Positions 25,283 through 33,965 of a stretch of 64,000 bases of DNA are shown one piece after another. The notes under the pieces were generated by a model. The model ran no database searches and had not been told where the DNA came from. It saw only the letters and a list, made by a program, of their open reading frames with translations. The translations under genes and the position numbers were made by a program. Every line of letters starts with the position of its first letter. Within the stretch, counting starts at the first letter, position 1. The DNA comes from Nocardia rhizosphaerihabitans. GTDB taxonomy: Bacteria; Actinomycetota; Actinomycetes; Mycobacteriales; Mycobacteriaceae. The stretch covers positions 62,001 through 126,000 of the forward strand of contig NZ_BMNE01000003.1 of NCBI RefSeq assembly GCF_014646295.1, written 5' to 3'.

Positions 25283-26256
25283 ACGACCAGACGATGCCCC
25301 GGCTGAGGCGATCCTGCTTGGCAGTGCCCGGCTCGAGCGACAAGATGATCGCGAAGTCGCAAGGCCTCCAGGTCGACCAGATCTTCCTCGATCTGGAGGA
25401 CTCGGTAGCGCCGATCGCCAAGGACGACGCGCGCGAGCGCGTCGTCGAGGCCCTGCTGACCGGCGAGTGGCTGGCTCCCACCAAAGTCGTGCGGGTCAAC
25501 GACGTCAGCACCCCCTGGGCCTACCAGGACGTCGTCCGCGTGGTGGAGGGAGCTGGAGCCGAAATCGATTGCATCATGCTCCCGAAGGTCGAGTCGGCCG
25601 CACAGGTGGCGTGGCTGGACATTCTGCTCACGCAGATAGAGAAGGCTCGCGGGCTCCAGGTGGGGCGAATCGGCATCGAGGCGCAGATCGAGAGCGCCGA
25701 AGGTCTCGTGCACGTCGACGAGATCGCCGCCAATCCTCGGGTGGAGACCATCGTGTTCGGTCCGGCGGACTTCATGGCGAGCATCAATATGCGAAGCTTG
25801 GTCGTCGGTGATCAGCCGCCCGGCTATGAGGCGGACGCGTACCACTACATCTTGATGCGCATCCTGATGGCGGCGCGCGCTCACAAGAAGCAAGCCATCG
25901 ATGGGCCCTACGGCCGGATCCAGGACGTCGAAGGCTACACCCGGGCGGCACAGAGGTCGGCCGCCCTGGGGTTCGACGGCAAGTGGGTGCTTCACCCCGC
26001 GCAAATCGACGCTGCCAACGAGACATACGCGGTCAGCCAAGCCGACTACGACCGCGCCGAGCAGATCCTGCAGGCGTACGAGTACTACACCTCAGCCGCA
26101 GGCGGTGGCCTGGGAGCCGTGATGCTGGGCGACGAGATGATCGACGAGGCATCGCGAAAGATGGCGGTGCCGATCGCACTCAAGGGGCGCGCCGCGGGCA
26201 TGAGCCCGACCACCACCTTCACGCCGCCTGCCGCAGTTGCGGGTGCCAGGGCCTGA
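25279..26256 (+). CDS. HpcH/HpaI (CitE-type) hydroxyacyl-CoA lyase
   Basis: 325 residues. RRSCLAVPGSSDKMI, IFLDLEDSVAP, MLPKVESAAQV, IEAQIESAEGL, FGPADFM and KWVLHPAQI match malyl/citramalyl-CoA lyases: metal-binding Glu/Asp and the CoA-binding N-terminus are present. It would cleave a 3-hydroxy-dicarboxylyl-CoA such as citramalyl- or malyl-CoA to acetyl-CoA plus an oxoacid. GTG 25279 overlaps the MaoC stop. About 70 residues beyond the barrel (ending PPAAVAGARA) form the usual C-terminal lid. Confidence 0.92.
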   Translation: MNDQTMPRLRRSCLAVPGSSDKMIAKSQGLQVDQIFLDLEDSVAPIAKDDARERVVEALLTGEWLAPTKVVRVNDVSTPWAYQDVVRVVEGAGAEIDCIMLPKVESAAQVAWLDILLTQIEKARGLQVGRIGIEAQIESAEGLVHVDEIAANPRVETIVFGPADFMASINMRSLVVGDQPPGYEADAYHYILMRILMAARAHKKQAIDGPYGRIQDVEGYTRAAQRSAALGFDGKWVLHPAQIDAANETYAVSQADYDRAEQILQAYEYYTSAAGGGLGAVMLGDEMIDEASRKMAVPIALKGRAAGMSPTTTFTPPAAVAGARA

Positions 26257-26502
26257 ATGCGACGGGCCCCATCGTCGACGACACGAGTGGATTGAAACCG
26301 TGACCCTTCCCGCGGGGGCAGACCTCGGCGTCCGCTGTCGAGCGCACGCCGAGATCCTCGCGGGAAGGCGGGATTCCGGGATGGGATCCCGCCACTGCGC
26401 GGAATCGGACCGGTTGTTGTGCGTCGAAGAACGCAGGCCGCTGACCGATGACCGGGTCGAGCGATCGACGCGAGTTCTGTTCACAGATGAACGAGGAGAG
26501 AC

Positions 26503-27729
26503 ATGGCCGACATCACGCAAGGCGACCCTGCTCCGCTGAGCGGGATCAAGGTGCTGGATCTGTCCCACATGCTGGCTGGACCCTATGCCACGATGACCTT
26601 GGCCGACCTCGGTGCCGAGGTCATCAAGGTCGAGCCGCTGGCAGGCGACATGATCCGGCGAGCCGGCCCCGATATCACCGACGAAGACACCTACGGCGGC
26701 TACTTCGCCAGTGTCAATCGCAACAAGAAGTGCATCAGCCTCGACCTGAGGTCGGACATGGGCCGCGAGGTCCTGTTGCGCCTGGTCGCCCAGTGCGACG
26801 TTCTCGTCGAAAACTTCCGCGTCGGGGTGATGGATCGGCTGGGCCTGTCCTACGAATCGCTCAGGGAGATCAATCCACGGCTTGTGTACGGGTGTATCCG
26901 AGGGTTCGGCGACCCGCGCACAGGGGAGGGCGAACTCACCGACTGGCCGGCGTACGACGTGGTCGCGCAAGCGATGGGCGGAGTCATGCAAGTTACCGGC
27001 GAGGCCGCGGGACCGCCCATGAAGTCGGGGCCTGGGTTGGGCGATATCTTTCCGGCCGCACTTCTCACCAGTGGGGTTTTGGCCGGCGTCGTCCGAGCTC
27101 AGCGCACAGGACAAGGCTCGTTCGTCGATGTCTCGATGTACGACGCGATGGTGAGCCTGTGCGAACGGATCGTCTACCAATACTCGGTCGACGGCTCGGT
27201 TGCCCATCGCGTCGGAAACGCTCACCCGTTTTTCGAACCGTTCGGTCTGTACCCGGCGATGGATGGCTGGTTCGCGCTCGCCGCACCCACCGACGAGATC
27301 TGGCGCCTTCTGGTCACGCTCATCGGTCGAGATGACTTGGGTTCAGACTCGCGATTGTCTTCAGGATCCGGCCGCTCAGCGCATCGAGATGAGGTGCGTA
27401 CCGCAATCGAAGCGTGGTCACGAACTCGAACCCTGCAGGAAATCAGGGCCCGACTCGGAGGCCGGGTCCCGTTCGGGCCGGTCCAAGATGCGCGCCAGAT
27501 CGTGGAGGACGGACACTTGGCCCGCCGCGACATGCTCTGGACGGTGGCCCACCCGCCGACGGGGGCCCCGCTGACGCTGGCCGGGCAGCCGATTCACTTC
27601 CACGGGGTCGCTCGAAGTCAGGTGCGCCCCGCGCCGGCGCTCGGAGAGCACACCGACGAGGTGCTGGCCGAACTCGACTTTTCCGATGAGGAGGTCGCCA
27701 GATGGCGGCGGGAGGGAATCCTGCGTTGA
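26503..27729 (+). CDS. CaiB/BaiF family CoA-transferase (class III)
   Basis: 408 residues. The N-terminal CoA-site signature is LDLSHMLAGPYATMTLADLG followed by AEVIKVEP; the catalytic Asp is in WPAYDVVAQAMGG. It moves CoA between carboxylic acids, here probably from succinyl-CoA to the pathway acid, and no CoA ligase is seen nearby. GAGGAGAGAC before the ATG gives a clear ribosome binding site. It lies 246 bases after CitE, so it may have its own promoter. Confidence 0.92.
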   Translation: MADITQGDPAPLSGIKVLDLSHMLAGPYATMTLADLGAEVIKVEPLAGDMIRRAGPDITDEDTYGGYFASVNRNKKCISLDLRSDMGREVLLRLVAQCDVLVENFRVGVMDRLGLSYESLREINPRLVYGCIRGFGDPRTGEGELTDWPAYDVVAQAMGGVMQVTGEAAGPPMKSGPGLGDIFPAALLTSGVLAGVVRAQRTGQGSFVDVSMYDAMVSLCERIVYQYSVDGSVAHRVGNAHPFFEPFGLYPAMDGWFALAAPTDEIWRLLVTLIGRDDLGSDSRLSSGSGRSAHRDEVRTAIEAWSRTRTLQEIRARLGGRVPFGPVQDARQIVEDGHLARRDMLWTVAHPPTGAPLTLAGQPIHFHGVARSQVRPAPALGEHTDEVLAELDFSDEEVARWRREGILR

Positions 27730-27894
27730 ATCGTGCCCGCTGTTCGCTGGGCTGGTCCGGGAGCGTCGATGCTGCCAGCCGTGGTTATCGGTTGTGATGG
27801 ACGGTGAGATCCCGGCCGGTGTCCGGCAGCACGTGCCCGTGTTCGCATCGCGGTGTCGCCCGCACCGTGGCGCCGCAGTCGGTATGGGTGACGG

Positions 27895-28254
27895 TCAATG
27901 GAGGCCTGCCGGGCCGGTTAGATACTTGTCGCCCCACTGCATCAGGGCGGTCAGGACCGGTTGCAGCTCGCGACCGGCGGCGGTGAGCCGGTATTCGTGG
28001 CGGGTGCGTGACCCGGGCTCGCGGTACTCAACCCGTTCGAGCACTCCGGATTGCGTGAGTCCGCGCAGCCGCGCTCCCAAGATCGCGCGCGAGGCGCCGG
28101 TCGCCTCCTGGATCGCGTCGAAGCGCCGCACGCCGAGGGCAACCTCCCGTAGCACCAGCAACGACCATTGCTCGCCTACGACTGCCAGTCCCGCCGCGAC
28201 CGAACACACAAAGAGGCCGCCACCCTGGTCAAGGGCGGCGGCCTCATCATGCAC
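27895..28254 (-). CDS. HxlR family regulator
   Basis: 119 residues, winged helix with VVGEQWSLLVLREVALGVRR, ATGASRAILGARLRGLTQSG and EYRLTAAGRELQPVLTAL, the standard HxlR layout. The usual N-terminal Cys is present (FVCSVAAG). The target is unknown: the genes downstream and divergent are phage- or island-like. It marks the right end of the catabolic supercluster. Confidence 0.88.
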   Translation of the reverse strand: MHDEAAALDQGGGLFVCSVAAGLAVVGEQWSLLVLREVALGVRRFDAIQEATGASRAILGARLRGLTQSGVLERVEYREPGSRTRHEYRLTAAGRELQPVLTALMQWGDKYLTGPAGLH

Positions 28255-28258
28255 GACG

Positions 28259-28642
28259 CTATTCGCCGTCGCGGAATGCCACGAACAGTTCGAGCACGAT
28301 CACCAGCACGGTGACCGCGGCCTGCCAGTCGACCAGTACACCGGCTGCGATCGCCAGCGACATCGCGATCCCCAGCGCGACCAGCGGGTGCAGGTCTCGT
28401 TCCTCCTTCGGTGGTGGCATCGGATCCGGTGTCACCGCAGGCAGATTGGCCTCCGTGCCGGTGATGTCGGTGCTCGGCATCACCGGCACGGGGCTGCTTT
28501 CGGCCGGGCTACCCTGCATGAGGCCAGCCAGCTCGGCGAGCTGGTCGGTGTCGAAGCGGATGGTGATTTCGATCGCGGGCCGTTTCGCCGCGATAGGCGC
28601 GGGGATGCCGCTGGTTGTCTCGGGCTGTACTTCGCCGGTCAT
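28259..28642 (-). CDS. small protein with C-terminal membrane segments, unknown
   Basis: 127 residues. The N-terminal 80 are proline-rich and soluble; then HPLVALGIAMSLAIAAGVLV and AAVTVLVIVLELFVAF form one or two membrane spans. ATG 28642 (AAGGAG 6 bases upstream) is preferred to ATG 28672. No family is recognised; size and topology would suit a holin-like or anchor protein next to the lysin gene, but it is on the opposite strand. Confidence 0.55.
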   Translation of the reverse strand: MTGEVQPETTSGIPAPIAAKRPAIEITIRFDTDQLAELAGLMQGSPAESSPVPVMPSTDITGTEANLPAVTPDPMPPPKEERDLHPLVALGIAMSLAIAAGVLVDWQAAVTVLVIVLELFVAFRDGE

Positions 28643-28672
28643 CTTGTGCTCCTTCATCAACGTCGTTTGCAC

Positions 28673-29096
28673 AAGGTGGTAGGCACGATAGAGGTCGGAA
28701 GTCCCCGCTACAGAGCGTTTTCAACGAGAAGTCGCGCTTTCCCGAACCGGTGGGGATTTCGGTGGACTCCGATGCCTACAACATTGCTGACGCCCGCACT
28801 CGCGCGTCGCAGTTGGGCGATCGGGTACACGCTGCGGTCGCAGGTCTACAGGCGGAGGTACACATGGCGTGGCGGGACGAGGCGCCGATGGCGTCAGCTT
28901 TGAATCTGGAATGTGCGGCAGAAGACCCCACTGTCGATCGCCCCGGCTGTCGCCCCGCAGGGCCCGGCTGCTCGTCGTGGCCCGTCCTGCCGCGACGGTG
29001 TCGATATCGGCGCAATTTTCGAGTACTCCACCACTCGGGACGGTTTTGCCTGGTAATGGAATCGTCGATGCTGATCCCGAGGACGAGAGGTCGATC
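28673..29096. other. 424-base gap before the lysin gene
   Basis: The plus strand reads ISVDSDAYNIADARTRASQL followed by GDRVHAAVAGLQAEV, a plausible helical protein fragment, but it has no start with a ribosome binding site and soon loses coding character. It may be a scrap of a phage or island gene. Confidence 0.35.
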
Positions 29097-30263
29097 ATGG
29101 CTATCCGCTACACGGTTGCTGCACGTGACACCCTGTCGGCGCTGGCCGGCCGCTTCTACGGCGAATCGTCGCTCTATCCGGTGATCGCGATCGCGAACCG
29201 GATAGCCGACCCGAACGTGATCAGGGTCGGTCAGGTGCTCATCGTTCCCGGGCTCACCGCCACCCACACAGTGGTCGCAGGTGACACACTGTCCGGTCTG
29301 GCCGAGCGGTTCTACGGCGACCGCGCGCGGTTTCCGCTGATCGCGGCCGCCAACAAGCTCGCCGACCCGAACACGATCACCGTCGGGCAGACCCTGATCA
29401 TCCCCGACCTGACCCTCGCCAAGCACACACTGTTCTGCGTGCCCGGCACGTGGGAAGCCGTCGCCGCCGCCAACGCCAACCCGGGCGGAATCAGCCCGTC
29501 GGACCCCATCGGCATGCTGACCGGCATCACCAACGCCCTCGACCCGCAATGGTTCGACATCGAATACGTGAACTATCCCGCCAGTTTCGGACCCGTCCCC
29601 GGCGGCGGCGACGCCCTGCTCGACGCTCTGGGCCGACCGTCCTACCGCGCCTCCCGCGACATGGGCATCGCCGAACTGACCAGATTGATCAACGCGCACG
29701 ACGGGTCGTTCGGCCTGCTCGGCTACAGCCAGGGCGGGGCAGTGGTCTCGCTGGTCGGTCGCGACATCGTGTCCGGGTCACTGCAGGGCCGACGCGGCGA
29801 CTGCCACTGGGTACACGCCCTCGCCTCACCGCATCGCGGGTTGGGCCGCACCTTCCATCTCGGCAATTCCCTCGCCTACCAGGGCATCTCGGGCGACAAC
29901 ATCACCGAAACCCACCCCATCGACTGGTTCGACTACTGCCTGCCCGGCGACATCTACGGCAACGCCAACATCGCGGGCACCTACTTGAAACAGGCCTACG
30001 ACATCGCCACCGAATTCACCCTCACCGACCCGGTCGCCATGATCACCGGGATCGCCGAACACATTGTCGACTGGGCGAACTCGGGAATGCTGGGACCGAT
30101 CGACCCCGCCCGCCTGTTCGCCACCGCGGTGGACCTCAACAACTTCCTGCGCGACTTCCCCCACGACAAATACGGAATCTGGGACATCATTCCCGGCCGC
30201 ACCGCACTCGCCCACTCGGCCGCTCACCTCAACTACTGGGGACCACGCATCGCACCGGCCTGA
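29097..30263 (+). CDS. LysM domain protein with LysB-like serine esterase/cutinase-fold domain
   Basis: 388 residues. Two LysM domains (about 1-50, with YTVAARDTLSALAGRFYG; and 51-105, with HTVVAGDTLSGLAERFYG) bind peptidoglycan. They are followed by a 280-residue alpha/beta-hydrolase domain: FCVPGTW, NYPASFGP, nucleophile motif GYSQGG, then HPIDWFDYCLPGDIYGNANI. This resembles mycobacteriophage lysin B, which cleaves mycolic acids from arabinogalactan. There is no signal peptide, as in phage lysins. GAGAGG precedes ATG 29097. It is probably a prophage relic or a domesticated lysin; no other phage genes are close. Confidence 0.85.
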   Translation: MAIRYTVAARDTLSALAGRFYGESSLYPVIAIANRIADPNVIRVGQVLIVPGLTATHTVVAGDTLSGLAERFYGDRARFPLIAAANKLADPNTITVGQTLIIPDLTLAKHTLFCVPGTWEAVAAANANPGGISPSDPIGMLTGITNALDPQWFDIEYVNYPASFGPVPGGGDALLDALGRPSYRASRDMGIAELTRLINAHDGSFGLLGYSQGGAVVSLVGRDIVSGSLQGRRGDCHWVHALASPHRGLGRTFHLGNSLAYQGISGDNITETHPIDWFDYCLPGDIYGNANIAGTYLKQAYDIATEFTLTDPVAMITGIAEHIVDWANSGMLGPIDPARLFATAVDLNNFLRDFPHDKYGIWDIIPGRTALAHSAAHLNYWGPRIAPA

Positions 30264-30346
30264 CGGCGCACGGCTGTCGGCGGGCTGATCCACCGACAGC
30301 CACACGCGACGGCTCAGTCCACGCTTCGGACCGCTGAAACCGGCGC

Positions 30347-30995
30347 TCACCCCACGGAGATCGGCAGCGACGTGCCCTTGGGGTCCACTGTCCCGTACAC
30401 CGTGGTGCGTTCCCGCAGCGGTCGCCCGATTCGGCCGCGATCTCGGTCAGCTCCGCCACCGTTTTCGCCGAGCGGTGCGGGGAACCCGCCATGTGAGAAA
30501 TGGTCTTCCTCCATCAGCGTTCCGCCGAGATCGTTGGCTCCGCCCTGAAGCATCGCCCGGGTGCCGAGAGTGCCTGGTTTCACCCGACTGGTCTGGATGT
30601 TGTCGATGCGCCCGTGCAGCATCGGGCCAGGGCGTGCACGGCGCGGTTGTCGCGATTGGTGGGGCCGGGCCGTGCCCGCCGGGGACAGTGGTGCGCTCTG
30701 GTGGACGAAGGGCAGCGGCACGAACTCGGTGAAACCGCGTCTCGTCCTGGATTCCGCGCAGCACGCGCAGGTGCCCAACCCAGTGGCGGGGATTGTCGAC
30801 GTGGCGGTACATCATCGTCGAACTGGAGCGGATGCCGAGGGAATGCGCGGTGGTGATCACTCGATCCACGCCGAGGTAGGCAGTTTGCCCTTGGTGAGGA
30901 CCCAGCGCACTTCGTCGTCGAGGATCGGCGGCGGTGCCGGGGATGGTGTGTCGAGACCGGCTTCCTTCAACGCGGTCAGCGGATCAGCCCCCTTG
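30347..30995 (-). pseudogene. fbiC: fbiC (FO synthase, CofH half) C-terminal fragment, frameshifted
   Basis: Minus-strand frames read in order: [118 protein letters not shown] and RPLRERTTVYG. These are hallmarks of the CofH domain of FO synthase, needed for coenzyme F420. At least four frameshifts are needed, and the whole N-terminal CofG half and the start of CofH are absent. It is a dead fragment; an active copy is presumably elsewhere in the genome. Confidence 0.9.
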
Positions 30996-31022
30996 TAAAC
31001 CGTTGCGCACGAACGGCTCCTC

Positions 31023-31051
31023 GTGCTCCCCGCGCGAGCGGGGATGAGCCA
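31023..31051. repeat. solitary type I-E-like CRISPR repeat
   Basis: A 29-base unit starting GTGCTCCCCGCGCGAG and ending CGGGGATGAGCC(A), with the inner palindrome CCCCGCGCGAGCGGGG. This matches the repeat class of actinobacterial type I-E arrays. Only one unit is present, with no spacer-repeat neighbours and no cas gene. It lies just upstream of the breakpoint of the fbiC fragment and 67 bases from the recombinase gene end. Confidence 0.7.
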
Positions 31052-31117
31052 TCGCATCCGAAATGCGCGGCCGAGCGGCTGTGTCCCCGAGGCGAGTGCT
31101 TATGCGACAGCAGAGTG

Positions 31118-32925
31118 TCAACGGCTCCTGATCAGCCGATCGTGATCGAGATCCGTTGGGACAGTTGGTGTGCGTAGTGGTCGCGTCCCCCTCCGGACAC
31201 CAGTGCTATCCCCGACAGGGGATGTAGTAATGGTCATTCGATGCTCCAGATGCGCATAGCGGATCTGGAGCTCGATTGCGTTGTAGAGCTCCTTCGTATG
31301 TTCAGGAGCGCCTCCCGCCAGAATCAGGCGGACATCGCCGTACGATTCGATGATCTTGCGAAGCTCGGTTTCGGTAAGCCTTTCCTCAGTGGGGAGATTG
31401 TCCAGCTCGACCTGTGCGGCAGCCTTGTCGGCTTGAGCGGAGTTCATGGCGCCGACGACGGCCTGAGGGTCGACGCCGGCTTCGATCGCGGCCAGGTGGC
31501 GCTCGATTCGTGTCGATGCCTGATCTATGCGGCGTCGCAGTGAGGCTCGTCGTGTGTCGCGTTCACTGTCGTCTTGTGCGTCGAGTAGGGCGGCGATGGT
31601 GCTATCAAGGTGATCGGGGTGAAACAGGGTGGATAGCCAGTCGTTGATGGGTTCGATGATGTCGGCTTCGCGGAGGTCCACAGTTGCCGGATGGATGCCT
31701 TGCACTGGGCTACCTGGAGCCAGTGAGCGTCCACGACACCGGTAGTAGACCGCTTTCCGATGCATCTCGCCCTGCATCTTCCGGTTGCAGATGTCGCAGT
31801 GGATCCGCCCGCGGAACTGGTAGACATTCGCGGTGGTGATCGGTCTTGTCCGTTCGAGGCGCCCGCGGGCGCGGTTGCCTGTTCCAGCGCGCTTCTTTCG
31901 TTCGAGGGTGGCTTGTGTGAAGGTCTCGACCGAGACTATCGCCGGGTGGGCGGGCCTGCCTGAGCGGACGATCCGTTGTGCGGGTGAGCGTTTGAATTTG
32001 ACGATATGCCCCGCGGCGACGTCGTCGGGGTCGAGAAGTTGTTCGGTCTTGGTCCATCGTCCGAAGATCGCGTACCCGGTGTAGCGGAGATTCTGGAGGA
32101 TGGCGGCGACTGTCGTGGCTTGCCAGCCGTCGCCGGAGCGGTGTCGGTTCTGTTCGGGCCGGTGCGCGGACGGGCAAGGGATGTTCTCGCGGTTGAGGTC
32201 GGTGGCGATGGCGCGGTCGCCGCGCCCGTCGAGGTAGAGGCGGAAGATCCGTTGCACGACAGGGCCCCAACCGGGCCGCCGACAACCTCAAACTCCGCAT
32301 CCTGTCCATCGACGCCGCCACTGCCTGCGGTGTGGCGGTCCGTCGACGACGAGGTAGCCGTAGGGCGGGCGTCCGCCTTGGTGCCGGCCTTCGTTGAGGA
32401 CTTGGGCGTCCATGCTGGCGCGGGTGCGTTTCTGTACATGCTGGCGTTCGGACTCGCTGAGCCCGCCGAGCATGTTCATCATCACCGAGTGGGTGACGTT
32501 GTCGGGGTCGAAGCGGCCGCCGAGTTCAGGGACCCAGATGGAGACGTTGTAGGCGTGGATGCGGGGTGCGACGAGGCTGAACTGGTTACCGAACCAGCAG
32601 CGGGTACCTTCTCCGACGACGATGCCGGCCCAACCGCGGCCAGGGTTGCGTAGGTCGTCGAGCAGTTTGGCGGCTTCGGTGCGGCGATGCCAGGGCACCG
32701 ACCGGGACTGACCGATGTCGAAGTAGCTCTTCACGATTCGTCCGTTGACGAACTTCTCGGCGTTGCCGAGTTGCCATTGGTAAGAGGTTTCGGGGTCTTG
32801 GTTGTCCTCGGTACTGCAGCGTCCATAGAAGCGAGTTCCTGTTCGCCTACGGGATCGAGGTCGGTGGTTTCGAGTCCATACAGGTCGTTGAGGACGGCCC
32901 ACTCGTTGACCGGGTCAGTCATCAA
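31118..32925 (-). pseudogene. large serine recombinase, frameshifted
   Basis: The N-terminal catalytic domain has FYGRCSTEDNQDPETSYQWQ with the expected nucleophile Ser, then MMNMLGGLSESERQHVQKRT and EGRHQGGRPPYGYLVVDGPP. The recombinase domain and zinc-ribbon/coiled-coil tail follow in another frame: VVQRIFRLYLDGRGDRAIAT, NLRYTGYAIFGRW and the cysteine motif CDICNRKM. The middle (about 32255-32340) needs two shifts, one near a run of C. The natural N-terminus (MTDPVNEWAVLNDLYGLE, from 32922) is in yet another frame. It is the integrase of an element whose other genes are gone. Confidence 0.87.
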
Positions 32926-33965
32926 AACTCCTTGTCGTCAGAATCTTCCGATACGGGACCGCGTGCGGCATGGATCAGAAGGCGCAACAGGGCGCGGGCC
33001 GCTGAGGACTTGAATATCGGTGGTTCGCTGGGGCTTCCCCGAGGTTGGGTAAGGCAGCGCTCCGTTGGGCGCGCCCTGAGCACTGACAAGATCGTTGACG
33101 GGGCCGCGCGGAGAAAGGGACTAGTGCTGCGCCAAGGCTTGTGAAGAGGAGGCCGCTGTAGCGAGTGCTGGGATGGCGGGAATCGGGAAGAGACCATGGG
33201 GTACCGCGGCAACGAGTTTCCGATCAATGACTCTTCCGATGCCGAGTATTGGCGCGAACGGCTGGTTGCCTGTTCACGAAGTGGTATCGGATCTTCGTCA
33301 GCGGCCTGATCTGTAGCATCCGATGGAGCCGCGGGGTGCTCTGGCGGGCTTGACGCCCTGACTGAGGGGTTTCTGTGTGATTCGGCCAAGCCGTGTCAAG
33401 TGTTCGGACACAACAAGATCCCTCAGGCCCAGGTCAGCGCAGGTTCCTTGTGAGGTTGACAGGATTTGAACCTGCGACCACCTGTCGCGCGTTCCAGTTG
33501 TCCGGACCCTGCCTATCAAAGACCCAATAGTGCTCAGCACCAGACTCTTTCGCGAAACAACTCTTCTCAACGATTCGCATGATTTCGCATTGATTCCGGT
33601 CAAAATGTGGGTTTCTGTGGGGCGCTTCCACACCTGTAGCCTCGCGCAAACCCGGGGAGATGGACGCCGAACCCGGCCCGATGCTACTCAGACGATCGTG
33701 GCCACGGAGACCGTCGCTCCCACGGAGACCGCCGACATCAGGCCGGGCATCGTCGAGACTGTATGCGGGTCCAATCCGAGCTGGATCGTGAAAGCATGCC
33801 GATCACGCGATCGAGTGTGTCGTCGTAGCGTTCATCGGAATCCGACGGATCCCGCTGGCCCCGCCCTGGCATGAGATGGCTGTACCTCGATCACGAACCG
33901 GATTCAGTTCTGCAAGGGGCAAAATGTCCCCGCTCGACAGCCGGTCCACGACATAGTCTGGACTG
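32926..33965. other. 1-kb gap, mostly without recognisable genes
   Basis: The gap lies upstream of the recombinase gene. Apart from the tRNA-like fragment at 33453-33480 I see no supported gene. A 39-codon ORF from the ATG at about 33195 has no recognisable content. The DNA is less GC-rich around 33480-33620, consistent with foreign or attachment-site sequence. Confidence 0.45.
33453..33480 (-). repeat. tRNA 3'-end fragment, possible attachment-site scar
   Basis: The minus strand reads GCAGGTTCAAATCCTGT, a perfect T-arm (5-bp stem including one G-T pair, loop TTCAAAT), followed by CAACC as in an acceptor 3' strand. The bases upstream do not fold into anticodon or D arms, so the 5' half is missing. 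Partial tRNA 3' ends of this kind are left at the far junction of integrated elements. Confidence 0.6.

Noticed and set aside
31023..31051. A CRISPR array
   Set aside because: Only one repeat unit is present, with no spacers and no cas genes in the window, so it is listed as a lone repeat, not an array.
28259..33480. An intact prophage or integrative element
   Set aside because: A lysin, a recombinase and a tRNA fragment are present, but there are no structural, replication or transfer genes and the recombinase is broken.
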